From positions 1 to 23,557 of the IMG/VR virus record IMGVR_UViG_3300029448_000449: a DNA stretch of 23,557 nt; one strand, given 5' to 3'. Position 1 is the first letter of the stretch, and every line of letters starts with the position of its first letter. This document shows positions 13,416-22,205 of the stretch, in pieces. Both the position numbers and the translations under genes were made by a program. The notes below the pieces were generated by a model. That model saw only the letters and a list, made by a program, of their open reading frames with translations. It searched no databases and was not told the origin of the DNA. The stretch comes from a virus.

Positions 13416-15261
13416 AGAAGAACAAGAATATTCCAGTCAAGCCCCCGCCCCGTATATAGGGCAGTTTTTACAACAGGATATATTCCCGTTTGCACAACAG
13501 TTTTTAAGACAACAGTTTCAAAATTTAGGTGAGGCGGATTCTAGTCCGTTTACATACACAGGACAAAGGGTAGCTGATTTTGATCCTAGAGAACTTTATG
13601 GAATGGAACTTGCTGATCAAGCGATTGGTAGTTATAGACCATATCTAGGAGCACAAGCAGGTTTACTAGACGAAGCAGCAGGAATATCTAGAGGAGCATT
13701 AGCTAGAGGACAAGATGAAATAACCGCAGGTCTTGGTGCAGGTAGAGGATTATCTGGGTTAGGAGCAGGAATTACACAAGACGCAAGTTTTGATCAATCA
13801 GGTAGAGGTCTTATAGAAGGTGCTAAATTTGGTCAATCAGGTAGAACCCTTATTGGTGGAGGAGTTCCTTCTTTTGGAGAAGCTCAACGGTTAACAAGAG
13901 CAGGAGCACCTAATTTAGATTTAGCTAGAATGGAAACTGCATCAGCAAGACCAGATTTTAGAGGTGCAAGAGCAGGTTTAGCAGGTTCAGCAGCAGAACT
14001 TGCAGGAGCAAGACCAGATTACGGTGGAGCGAGAGGAGCTTTAAGTAGAGCAGAGCTCAGTGGTTATGGTTCTACTGGTCGTTTTGATCCTAGAGGAATA
14101 GGAAGTTTTTATAATCCGTTTGAAGAAGATGTAGTACAACAAACATTAAAAGATGTTAGAGAAGGTTTAGCTAAAAGCGATATGGGTCTTAGAGACCAAG
14201 CTGTTAGTGCAGGAGCTTTCGGTGGTGCTAGGTCAAGAATGAGACGTGATGAACTAGCAGAAAATGTAGCAAGAGGAGCAGCAGAACAAGTAGGTGCTAT
14301 TCGTAGTGGTGGTTATCAAGACGCGGCTAATAGAGCACAACAAGCATTTGAATCACAACAAGCTAGACAGGCAGGTCTTGCAGGATTACAATCAGGATTA
14401 GCAGGTATAGAAGGAGGCTTCGCAGGACAACAAGCACAGACAGCTTTAGGTAGAGCACAACAATTAGGTTCGTTAGCAGGTCAAGAAGCAGGTTTTGCAG
14501 GACAAGAAGGTTCTGCAGCATTAGCTAGAGGAAGACAGTTTGGAGACCTTTCTACAACAGAAGCTCAAAACGCATTAAGTAGAGCAGCACAACTAGGTAG
14601 TTTAGAAGCACAACAAGCACAAGCTAAATTAGCAACAGGTCAAGCATTAAATGCTTCAGAACAAGCAGCAGTTGATAACGCTATGGCTAGAGGTCAACAA
14701 TTAAACACATTAGACCAACAACAGTTTGCTAATCAATTACAACGTGGAGCACAACTAGGTTCATTAGGACAACAACAGTTCGGTATGGGTTTACAAGGCG
14801 GTCAAGGTTTAGCAGGACTGGGTCAACAAACTGCAGGTGCATTAAGTGGTTTCGGTGGTCAGTACGGTGGCATGGCTAGTTTATTACCACAACTACAACA
14901 ACAAGATATTTCATCAATGATGGGTATGGGCGGACTAGGTAGAGGTAGACAACAATCTCTAATGGATTTAAATTACCAAAACTTTACAGGTCAATACAAC
15001 TTACCTATGCAAACATTACAAAATGTTGGAGCACTTACAGCTTCTCTTGGACCTATGGCAGGTGGTTATGGTTATGCGGGCGGTGCACCAACAACTAACA
15101 CTAGTTATACTCCACAAGGAATGATGGGTACAGGTTTAATGAATCAAGGTATAGCAGGTCTTCAAAATCCTGGTCAAATAAATCCTGGTCAAATAAATCC
15201 TGGATTTAACTTTCCTAGTTTTGATTTTAGCGGACTAGGTGGATTAGGGAGCATATACTAG
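13405..15261 (+). CDS. Large Gln/Ala/Gly-rich virion (internal or tail) protein with 18-residue repeats
   Basis: A 618-residue protein. The N-terminus (APYIGQFLQQDIFPFAQQFL, about 15-34) and the segment NPFEEDVVQQTLKDVREGL followed by DQAVSAGAFGGARSRMRRDE (237-283) form a pattern I recognise from many marine podovirus tail or internal proteins. Two short duplications occur earlier (FDQSGRGLIEGA/FGQSGRTLIGGG; ARPDFRGARAGL/ARPDYGGARGAL). Residues 334-472 form an 18-residue repeat array (separate entry). The C-terminus is Gly/Met/Asn/Pro-rich with NPGQI repeats. I infer a structural or DNA-ejection role. ATG13405 lies inside the previous gene. Confidence 0.65.
   Translation: MASREEQEYSSQAPAPYIGQFLQQDIFPFAQQFLRQQFQNLGEADSSPFTYTGQRVADFDPRELYGMELADQAIGSYRPYLGAQAGLLDEAAGISRGALARGQDEITAGLGAGRGLSGLGAGITQDASFDQSGRGLIEGAKFGQSGRTLIGGGVPSFGEAQRLTRAGAPNLDLARMETASARPDFRGARAGLAGSAAELAGARPDYGGARGALSRAELSGYGSTGRFDPRGIGSFYNPFEEDVVQQTLKDVREGLAKSDMGLRDQAVSAGAFGGARSRMRRDELAENVARGAAEQVGAIRSGGYQDAANRAQQAFESQQARQAGLAGLQSGLAGIEGGFAGQQAQTALGRAQQLGSLAGQEAGFAGQEGSAALARGRQFGDLSTTEAQNALSRAAQLGSLEAQQAQAKLATGQALNASEQAAVDNAMARGQQLNTLDQQQFANQLQRGAQLGSLGQQQFGMGLQGGQGLAGLGQQTAGALSGFGGQYGGMASLLPQLQQQDISSMMGMGGLGRGRQQSLMDLNYQNFTGQYNLPMQTLQNVGALTASLGPMAGGYGYAGGAPTTNTSYTPQGMMGTGLMNQGIAGLQNPGQINPGQINPGFNFPSFDFSGLGGLGSIY
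14404..14820 (+). repeat. 18-residue (54-base) coding repeat array
   Basis: Within the Gln/Ala-rich virion protein the motif (A/Q)QLGSL recurs at residues 352, 377, 395, 413, 431, 449 and 467, with a degenerate copy at 334. From 377 the spacing is exactly 18 residues; the 352-377 step is 25, that is 18 plus a 7-residue insertion. The spacer usually ends in ARG, SRA or QRG. Eighteen residues make five turns of an alpha helix, so each copy should present the same face. Confidence 0.75.
15166..15195 (+). repeat. Two perfect 15-base tandem copies
   Basis: AATCCTGGTCAAATA occurs twice in a row (15166-15180, 15181-15195) and a third time in diverged form from 15196. In frame it encodes NPGQI-NPGQI-NPGFN near the C-terminus of the Gln/Ala-rich virion protein, a recent slippage-type duplication. 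Confidence 0.85.
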
Positions 15262-16944
15262 GTGGCTAACGGTAATAGAGGCATAGGAGGGTTTTTACCT
15301 TTTCCAACTTTTGGTGGCGGTAAAGAAAGTGGTGGTATAACACCTGTTAAACTAGCTCCGACACAGATGAGGTTTCCTACAGCAGGTAGGTTTGCTAGAC
15401 GTGCACCTGAACCTGAATTAAAAGAAACAATAGCTCCTTTCTTGCCGATAGCGGTGGAAGGGATTATGAATTTAATTCAAGGTAGACCTGAAATGATGAC
15501 TGATGCACAATATTTAGATAGTATCGGTGGGTTGAGTGGCGGCACTGATTTAGACGATGTATTAGGTGATAAACAAAAAATGGCACAACTACAAACGTAT
15601 AAACAATTTGGTGAGCCTGAGAAAAAAGATACTTTTGGTGCGGATGAAATAATCAATATGATTATAGGTAGCCAAATGGGTAGAGGTGCAAAAGAATATG
15701 CTGCTACTTCTAGAGCTATCGATGCACAAAAAGAAAAATCTAGATTAACAACTGCAACAAACAGAGCAGCTTTTACAAAAGAAGCATTAAAAGATATAAA
15801 CAATTTACAATACAAAACATTTGAAGACGTAGATAAAGCTAGGTTAGGGATTAATGATTACCGTTCTGGTTTTGTTGACCCTAGAGGTGACGTTTATGTT
15901 ATGAAAGATGATAAATCAGGGTACGCAAACATAAAAGAACTAGAAGGTAATTGGATAGAACAAAAATATAAACCAACAACATCATTATCTAGTCAATTAA
16001 AAGACCCACGTCTAGTTGATTTAAGTAAAAAAGATGGAGAACTAAACGCTAAAGATACTGCTTTATTAGGAACTATGACACTTACTAACGAAATGGTTAG
16101 AATGCTTGATAAAGGTATAGCAGACCCTAAACAAAATCCATTAACCACAGTAACTAGTATTGGTAACTTTTTAAATAGTGCAACATCTAATGCAAACCAA
16201 GTATTATCTTATGTAGGTGGCGGAGACGTAATGAGAGCTTTTGCTACTGCAGACGATATACAAAATAACGTAGCAGGGTCAAACGGTAGAGAAGGCTCTG
16301 GTCAATTAGCTAAACAATTATACCAAGCTATACAGTCTGGTGACGATGAACAGATGTTAGCGGCTATGGAGGCTTTTGAAAAAGGTAATCCAGAAGTTAG
16401 TTTTAGAGCTTCGTTAGGGGACATGGCGTATAACAATGTAAGAACTAGAGCTACGATGTTACAGTTAGCTTATGCAGCAGCAGCGGCTAATGGTCAAACA
16501 GGTAGAACATTATCTGATAAAGATTTAGCTTTCCATTTACAAATGGTAGGTTTCGGTGCTACACAAGATGCACAAACAGCTAAAGATAATATATTAGGTT
16601 TTGTAGATACATTAGTTAGACAAACAGATAACGTGATACAAGGAACTATATCATTAAACAACATACAAGCAGGTCGTTATGATTTAGGTGATCAAATGTT
16701 TACAAGTATTCTTGCTGGTTATTGGCAACCTCCTGTAGTTGATGGAGCTCCTGATTTTACTAATACGCAAAATTATGAATTTAAAAACTTTTACACACGT
16801 TACAGTAGAGTACCTGATGTTGTAAGTTATCAAAAACATCAAAGACGTGCAGGAACAGAATTTAATCCTAATCAAGGAACAACGGCAGTAAACCCAACTA
16901 CTCAATTAGAAGAAGATTTAAAAGCGATAGAGCTACTGTATTAA
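15262..16944 (+). CDS. Probable internal virion protein
   Basis: A 560-residue protein starting at GTG15262 directly after the previous stop, with AGGGAG at 15246-15251. The N-terminal 60 residues are Gly/Pro-rich (FLPFPTFGGGKESGG). The rest is mostly helical, with a charged Lys/Ala-rich stretch at about 150-185. The segment ATMLQLAYAAAAANGQTGRT followed by LSDKDLAFHLQMVGFG, about 400-435, resembles conserved stretches in internal virion proteins of marine podoviruses. No hydrolase or transglycosylase motif is visible. Its place between two large structural-type genes supports a virion role. Confidence 0.6.
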   Translation: MANGNRGIGGFLPFPTFGGGKESGGITPVKLAPTQMRFPTAGRFARRAPEPELKETIAPFLPIAVEGIMNLIQGRPEMMTDAQYLDSIGGLSGGTDLDDVLGDKQKMAQLQTYKQFGEPEKKDTFGADEIINMIIGSQMGRGAKEYAATSRAIDAQKEKSRLTTATNRAAFTKEALKDINNLQYKTFEDVDKARLGINDYRSGFVDPRGDVYVMKDDKSGYANIKELEGNWIEQKYKPTTSLSSQLKDPRLVDLSKKDGELNAKDTALLGTMTLTNEMVRMLDKGIADPKQNPLTTVTSIGNFLNSATSNANQVLSYVGGGDVMRAFATADDIQNNVAGSNGREGSGQLAKQLYQAIQSGDDEQMLAAMEAFEKGNPEVSFRASLGDMAYNNVRTRATMLQLAYAAAAANGQTGRTLSDKDLAFHLQMVGFGATQDAQTAKDNILGFVDTLVRQTDNVIQGTISLNNIQAGRYDLGDQMFTSILAGYWQPPVVDGAPDFTNTQNYEFKNFYTRYSRVPDVVSYQKHQRRAGTEFNPNQGTTAVNPTTQLEEDLKAIELLY

Positions 16945-16945
16945 T

Positions 16946-19900
16946 ATGGAAGTTACTCAACAACAACTAGACGAATTTTATGCTTTAAGAACTGAAGCAG
17001 CGAATAGTTTAGCTAGTAAAACTCTTAAAGATAATCCTAATGTTACTTACGGTCAGTTATTGTCACCTAAAGAATTAGAATTAGCGACTCATGTATTTAG
17101 TCCTGATATTAAATCAAGAGCTTCTCTTATTTATGAACCAGAACAAATTGCAAAGATAGAATCTGCTGTAAACTGGGAACAAAGGGTTTCTCCTTATAAT
17201 AGAGCACCTATCGAATACGATATGTATGAACGTCATCCTGAGTATATGGAACAGCTAGATTATTTTAATAGTCCTGAAGCTCAAGAAAGAAGAAACATAA
17301 TAAAAATTCGTGGTAATTATCCTCAAGATTATCAACCACTAGAACCTATAGCTCCTTTTGGTATAGAAAAATCTAAAGAAATAGCAGGTCTTGGTTTTGA
17401 TCCTTCTCCAGATAACCAACTTCAGTTTGATAGTGCTGGTGATGCTTTTAAATTTAATAACATGGTTGCTTTTGGTCCTCGTAAAATGACAAAAGAACAA
17501 TATCAAAGACTAGGAGAACAGTTTGGATTAAAAGGTGATTATGTTTATATAAACCCTAGTAAACCTTCCTTGGGGGTAGCTTTTAAAGCAGAAGGCGAAG
17601 AAGATTTTAGAATAATAAACTCTCCTGAAATAACATTAGACGATACTATGCGAATTATAACTCAAGAGTTTCCAGCTATTGCAGGAGATGTTGGTTTAAC
17701 TCTTTACGGAGCTAGTAAATTTACAACACCTACAGGATTAGCAGGTGGTGTCATAGGTAAACTTGGTAAAGTTTTAGGTTTATCAGGTGCTTCGGCTATC
17801 GGTGCAGCAGGTGGCGATTATGTACGTTTGTTAGTGGGTTCTGCTATGGGAGCTCATGATTTAACAGCTGAAGAAATGTTAAAAGAAGCAGGAGTTATAG
17901 GTGCTTGGGCTTTTGCTGGCACAGCAGGTATAACATTATCATCTAGAGCAATAACAAAAGCATATAAAGCGATACTGGGAAAAGATGTTCCTCCTGGAAT
18001 GTTAGAACAAATAGACGATGCTTTACAAGCGTCTAGACAAACAGACGCAGCAGGTCCAGGATTATTATATGGTGATGACGTTTCTGTACAACAAATTAGA
18101 AGTCAAATAAATAAATTAGCTGATAACTATGGAGCAGAGTTCGGGAAAGGTTATAACCCAACAATGACCGCACAAGCAGGCACACAATCAGCAGCTGATT
18201 TAGAAACAATATTTTTAAAATATGCTGACGACCCTAATTTAAGAGAACTATATACTCAAATAAAAGGCGGAAACCAAGAAGTTATAGATGAGTTTGTAAG
18301 AACTCTAAACGAAAAGATTGGACCTTCTATTAGTGGTATAGACGACGCAACAGGAGCAACAGTTTCAGAAGGTCTTAGAGTGTTAGCTCAAAAAGATATA
18401 GACTTATTTAACGAACAAGCGTTCGAAATGATTAATCAAGTAAGACGTCAAGTTGGTGGTGCTGATGATGCAGCAGCTGCTGGAGACGCTATACTAAGAC
18501 AAGTAGATAACCCACAAGCGTCTAGTGGTCCTATATTCGAAAGAACACAAACTAGATTAAATCAAATTAAAAAAGGATATTTAGAACCTTTTAATGAAGG
18601 ATGGACTACTGCTTTAAATAACCCACGTTATGCTAACTTAAAAACAGGTGCAGGATATACAAGAGCTCCTGCTCAAAAATGGTTAAATGCAAGGAAAGGA
18701 GAATCGAATAATCTTTTCCGTTCTTCACAAGGCGACGAAGCAGTAAAAGAACTATACACTTTATTACCTGCGGGAACGAAAGAAACTATAAACAGGTTAC
18801 GTGGTATTGGTAAAAAAGGATTTGAATCACCTAACTTTACTTTAAACGAATTAAACTCTGCTAGAGTTGCATTGAACGACTTTGCTAGTAATTTACCTGA
18901 TGGTAAACAAAGTATTGCAAGATTAGCTAGAGAACTTGAACGTGGTTTAGAAGATCAAATGAATGTTTTAGTTAGAGAAGGTGCTTCTGCTGAGTCAGGA
19001 ATACCTATGACACAAAAAGCTACGTTAAACAAATGGATAGATGAAAACAAATACGGTGATGATTTAAGACAAGCTTGGAGTAGCCAAAAAGAAGCATTAG
19101 AACTATCTAATAGTCAAGCTATAAGGTCTATTTTACAACAAGACCGTCCTGAGAAAATAGCTGAGTATATGTTTAATACTGTTGCTAAAGGCAGTAAAAG
19201 AAATAAACCTATGACTGACTTTATGACGGTGTTAAAAAGAGAAGGTTCTGATGAAATACTACAAATACAAGAAGGATTAGCAGCATATATACAAAGAGAA
19301 GTATTAGACGCTCCAGATTTATCAGCGTTACAAATAGCTAGACAATATAGAAAATTTGTAAAAGAAAACGAAGGAACATTACGAGCTGTATTTGGTGATA
19401 AAAACTTTGCTTCTAGGTTTTATAATCCAAAAGGATTTGATAAAGTTATTAAAGGTATAGAAAAAACTAATGAAGACATACTTAGAATAGAAGCACGTTT
19501 TGGTATGGCACAAGCAGGAGAACCTGATAAAAAGATAACAAACATAGTAGAAAGTATTTTAGCTACAGGTAAAACACAAAAACAATCAGGACGTATTTTA
19601 GATGATATTGAATATCTTGCTTCTATTACTAAAAACAATCCAGAACTAGCTGAACAAGTAGCACAAGTTACCAAAAGATATTTATTATCAGATATTATCA
19701 CACCTAGACAAGGCGGTGGTTTTCAAATAAATGGGGCTAGTTTAGATAAACTTCTTAAAGAAGGCTTCGGTCCTGAAGAAGTTGTTGGTCCTCGATTAAC
19801 TTTTGATAGTTTTATGACGCCTTTATTAGGTAAAAAAGCAGGCAAAGAATTTATTGAAAATTTAAAAATATTAAACAGCATGGTTCAACGAGAAGCTGGT

Positions 19901-20323
19901 GTTACGCCCTCAGAAGGTATTCAAAAAGTTATTACAGGCGGAGAATATATTGTAGGTAATAATATTGAAGGTGCTAGAATGTTACAAAGATTATTAATAC
20001 CACCGTTAACACAAACAGGTAGAAGAATAACAGCTATTTCTTCTAGGCAAGCAGAAAACTCTCGTAAATTTATTGGTCGTATGTTGTTAGACCCTGAGTT
20101 GTTTCAAAGAACTATGCAGTTTGCACAAGGTAGAGAAAGCACTCAAAAATTTATAAGTTTTTTAACATCTTATAATATGGTTGCTGCTAACGATATAGGA
20201 AATGAAATGAAGTATTACGATACAGAAGATAAAGTACAAAAAACTCCAGAGGAATCTGACAGGTTACAAAATTTAACACCTCCTGTTCCTGAAAGAATTT
20301 TAGAAATGACAGGAGGAATATAA
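16946..20323 (+). CDS. Very large probable internal virion / DNA-ejection protein
   Basis: At 1125 residues this is the largest protein of the window. The N-terminal 230 residues are mixed alpha/beta and rich in Tyr, Pro and Glu. Residues about 240-340 form a Gly/Ala-rich hydrophobic zone (GLAGGVIGKLGKVLGLSGAS, AIGAAGGDYVRLLVGSAMGA, GAWAFAGTAGITL) that could insert into or cross a membrane. The remainder to 1125 is almost wholly helical and charged, with coiled-coil-like stretches. The design resembles large internal virion proteins of podoviruses that are ejected with the genome and line a trans-envelope channel. A tape-measure role is the main alternative. No muralytic motif is seen. Confidence 0.6.
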   Translation: MEVTQQQLDEFYALRTEAANSLASKTLKDNPNVTYGQLLSPKELELATHVFSPDIKSRASLIYEPEQIAKIESAVNWEQRVSPYNRAPIEYDMYERHPEYMEQLDYFNSPEAQERRNIIKIRGNYPQDYQPLEPIAPFGIEKSKEIAGLGFDPSPDNQLQFDSAGDAFKFNNMVAFGPRKMTKEQYQRLGEQFGLKGDYVYINPSKPSLGVAFKAEGEEDFRIINSPEITLDDTMRIITQEFPAIAGDVGLTLYGASKFTTPTGLAGGVIGKLGKVLGLSGASAIGAAGGDYVRLLVGSAMGAHDLTAEEMLKEAGVIGAWAFAGTAGITLSSRAITKAYKAILGKDVPPGMLEQIDDALQASRQTDAAGPGLLYGDDVSVQQIRSQINKLADNYGAEFGKGYNPTMTAQAGTQSAADLETIFLKYADDPNLRELYTQIKGGNQEVIDEFVRTLNEKIGPSISGIDDATGATVSEGLRVLAQKDIDLFNEQAFEMINQVRRQVGGADDAAAAGDAILRQVDNPQASSGPIFERTQTRLNQIKKGYLEPFNEGWTTALNNPRYANLKTGAGYTRAPAQKWLNARKGESNNLFRSSQGDEAVKELYTLLPAGTKETINRLRGIGKKGFESPNFTLNELNSARVALNDFASNLPDGKQSIARLARELERGLEDQMNVLVREGASAESGIPMTQKATLNKWIDENKYGDDLRQAWSSQKEALELSNSQAIRSILQQDRPEKIAEYMFNTVAKGSKRNKPMTDFMTVLKREGSDEILQIQEGLAAYIQREVLDAPDLSALQIARQYRKFVKENEGTLRAVFGDKNFASRFYNPKGFDKVIKGIEKTNEDILRIEARFGMAQAGEPDKKITNIVESILATGKTQKQSGRILDDIEYLASITKNNPELAEQVAQVTKRYLLSDIITPRQGGGFQINGASLDKLLKEGFGPEEVVGPRLTFDSFMTPLLGKKAGKEFIENLKILNSMVQREAGVTPSEGIQKVITGGEYIVGNNIEGARMLQRLLIPPLTQTGRRITAISSRQAENSRKFIGRMLLDPELFQRTMQFAQGRESTQKFISFLTSYNMVAANDIGNEMKYYDTEDKVQKTPEESDRLQNLTPPVPERILEMTGGI

Positions 20324-21543
20324 TGGCTATTAGAGGATTAGCAGGCATACGAGGACTTGGTCGTCCTAGGAATGATTTTATGTCTATTGAAAGAGAACCC
20401 GAGTTTAGGGTTCCGTCTTTCGATTACACAGCTCCTACTATTAACGAAGACGCTATTAATAAAGCTCTTGAAGCAGTAACTGTTAGAAAAGAAGCAAACG
20501 ATGCAATTAATAATGCAACTGATCAATACGAAGCTGATGTTGCTGATTTTAAAAACACACAAGCAACTGAAATAGAACAAGGCATAGCTGCGCTTCCTGA
20601 AATATTAAATTTATCAGAAACTCCTTTCGTTCCTGAAGGCATAGGTTCGTTTACACCCCCAAGCGACCCAATAATATCACGTATGCCGAATGAAAATGCC
20701 GTACCTTTTATACCATTTAGAAGAGACGAACAAGTATTCGTACCTCCACCGTCTATACAAGATTTAGATGAAAGAGATTTTAGAGATACTATAGATGATG
20801 ATTTTCTACCTACCCCTGATATTATTCCAGCAACAGACCCTGTAATTAATCTTCCATCTGATGACTTTTTAACAGGTGGTGAGCCTTCAATTAATTTACC
20901 TGTTTTTAAAGGTGAGGGAGGACGAGAAGACTTTGTAAGAGATTTTGATGATACTGGTTTTGGAGATTATATAATAAAAGATCCAATTATTCCACCTATG
21001 ACACCTCCCGTAGATTTACCTATCGATAATCCATATATAAATATTTTTAAACCACCAATAAATATGCCTCCTATTTTTGATGATATAGGTTATCCACCAT
21101 TTGATGATATAGGTTATCCACCATTCGATCCACCGATTATACCGCCTGATAACCCACCAATCACAGACCCTGATCCTATAGATCCAGGTATAGCTGATTT
21201 AATAAAAGCACCAACAGGACCAATAAATTATTACACAGGTAAACGAGTAAGTAATCCTTATACACCGTATTCGACTGATAGTGGAGCAGCACCTTTAACT
21301 AGAACAATGAATCCTAGAACATTTGGTCAGGCTCCAGGGTTTGAACGTAAACAACCTGAACCAATAATAATAAAACCACCAAGAGAACTTCCACCTAAAC
21401 CACCACAAGTTCCTCCTCCTGTGTATAGATTAAACGCAGGCGGAGGAATAAACAATAACGGCATCATGAGGTTGCCGCAAAGCCAACAAGGTGATACACT
21501 AACAACACAGGTATTCCAAAGCGGATTCCGACCAAGGAGATAA
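20323..21543 (+). CDS. Proline-rich probable virion protein
   Basis: A 406-residue protein beginning at a TAATG overlap with a strong AGGAGG site. After a basic start (GLAGIRGLGRPRND) comes a short helix (about 45-85). The centre and C-terminal half are dominated by Pro, Asp and Ile, with runs such as PPFDPPIIPPDNPPITDPD and two identical FDDIGYPP units. This should be an extended, largely disordered rod. The end, YRLNAGGGINNNGIMRLPQS, resembles the Gly/Asn motifs ending other proteins of this block. I infer a structural protein, perhaps a linker or minor tail component; nothing more specific is visible. Confidence 0.6.
   Translation: MAIRGLAGIRGLGRPRNDFMSIEREPEFRVPSFDYTAPTINEDAINKALEAVTVRKEANDAINNATDQYEADVADFKNTQATEIEQGIAALPEILNLSETPFVPEGIGSFTPPSDPIISRMPNENAVPFIPFRRDEQVFVPPPSIQDLDERDFRDTIDDDFLPTPDIIPATDPVINLPSDDFLTGGEPSINLPVFKGEGGREDFVRDFDDTGFGDYIIKDPIIPPMTPPVDLPIDNPYINIFKPPINMPPIFDDIGYPPFDDIGYPPFDPPIIPPDNPPITDPDPIDPGIADLIKAPTGPINYYTGKRVSNPYTPYSTDSGAAPLTRTMNPRTFGQAPGFERKQPEPIIIKPPRELPPKPPQVPPPVYRLNAGGGINNNGIMRLPQSQQGDTLTTQVFQSGFRPRR
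21076..21123 (+). repeat. Two perfect 24-base tandem copies
   Basis: The 24-base unit beginning TTTGATGATATAGG and ending TATCCACCA is present at 21076-21099 and 21100-21123 without mismatch. It encodes FDDIGYPP twice in the proline-rich protein and is followed by a partial third copy (FDPP). The length, a multiple of three, keeps the frame. Confidence 0.9.
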
Positions 21544-21545
21544 TT

Positions 21546-22205
21546 ATGGACCCTAATCAAAAATTAACAGGCATAACACAAATGGCACCCCCTTCTATGA
21601 TGGGCGGACAACCACCTATGGGTGCACCAAAACCACCAATGCCACCTATGGGTGGAGCAAAACCCCCTATGCCACCTATGGCGGGCGGTGGAGCACCTCC
21701 TATGCCAGAACCAGGAATGGGTGAAATGGCTATGGAAGGACAACCTATGGAAGAACCAGGAATGAATCTAGAACAAGATTCAATGATGTTAGCTGAAGCT
21801 GTAGTAGGTAGAGCACAAGGCGATGTAGGTGCTGCTATTGCTGTATTAGATAATGCAAAAGCTATGTTGATTGCTAGTGTTGAAGGCGGCGGTCAAGAAC
21901 CTCAAATGATGGAAAACGGTGGTGAGTTAAAACCAGTGCCTGAGGGTAAAAAAGGAGCAGGATTAAGAGCATTACCTGACGATGTTAGAAACAACATGGG
22001 TTTTATGAATATGGGTGGACCTTTGTACGCTGCTGAGGGTATGGCTATGGGCGATACTGATGTATTAAGACAAATGATTATGGAAAACTTACAAAAACCT
22101 GCTATTCAAGAACAAGCTATGAATAATGTTATGGGTCAAATGAGTCAAGGTGTTGCTGATAAAGATAAAGCTATGGCTGATCTTATGAAGTTTAAGATGT
22201 CTTAA
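21546..22205 (+). CDS. Met/Pro/Gly-rich probable virion protein
   Basis: A 219-residue protein starting at ATG21546 with AAGGAG just upstream. Residues 12-75 are a low-complexity Met/Pro/Gly region (PPMPPMGGAKPPMPPMAGGG). A helix follows at about 77-112 (MMLAEAVVGRAQGDVGAAIA), then the segment GLRALPDDVRNNMGFMNMGG (about 138-157), a pattern I have seen in marine phage structural proteins, and a Met/Gln-rich helical tail. It is the last gene of the forward-strand block, and its stop codon overlaps the stop of the opposite-strand helicase gene. I infer a virion or scaffold role. Confidence 0.6.
   Translation: MDPNQKLTGITQMAPPSMMGGQPPMGAPKPPMPPMGGAKPPMPPMAGGGAPPMPEPGMGEMAMEGQPMEEPGMNLEQDSMMLAEAVVGRAQGDVGAAIAVLDNAKAMLIASVEGGGQEPQMMENGGELKPVPEGKKGAGLRALPDDVRNNMGFMNMGGPLYAAEGMAMGDTDVLRQMIMENLQKPAIQEQAMNNVMGQMSQGVADKDKAMADLMKFKMS

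Noticed and set aside
13780-14820. A CRISPR array or DNA-level direct repeats in the repetitive coding region
   Set aside because: The repeats are conserved at protein level with varied codons and no constant repeat/spacer structure, so they are coding repeats.
15477-15815. A 112-codon minus-strand frame
   Set aside because: It is antisense to the large virion gene and has no ribosome site, partner gene or recognisable motif.
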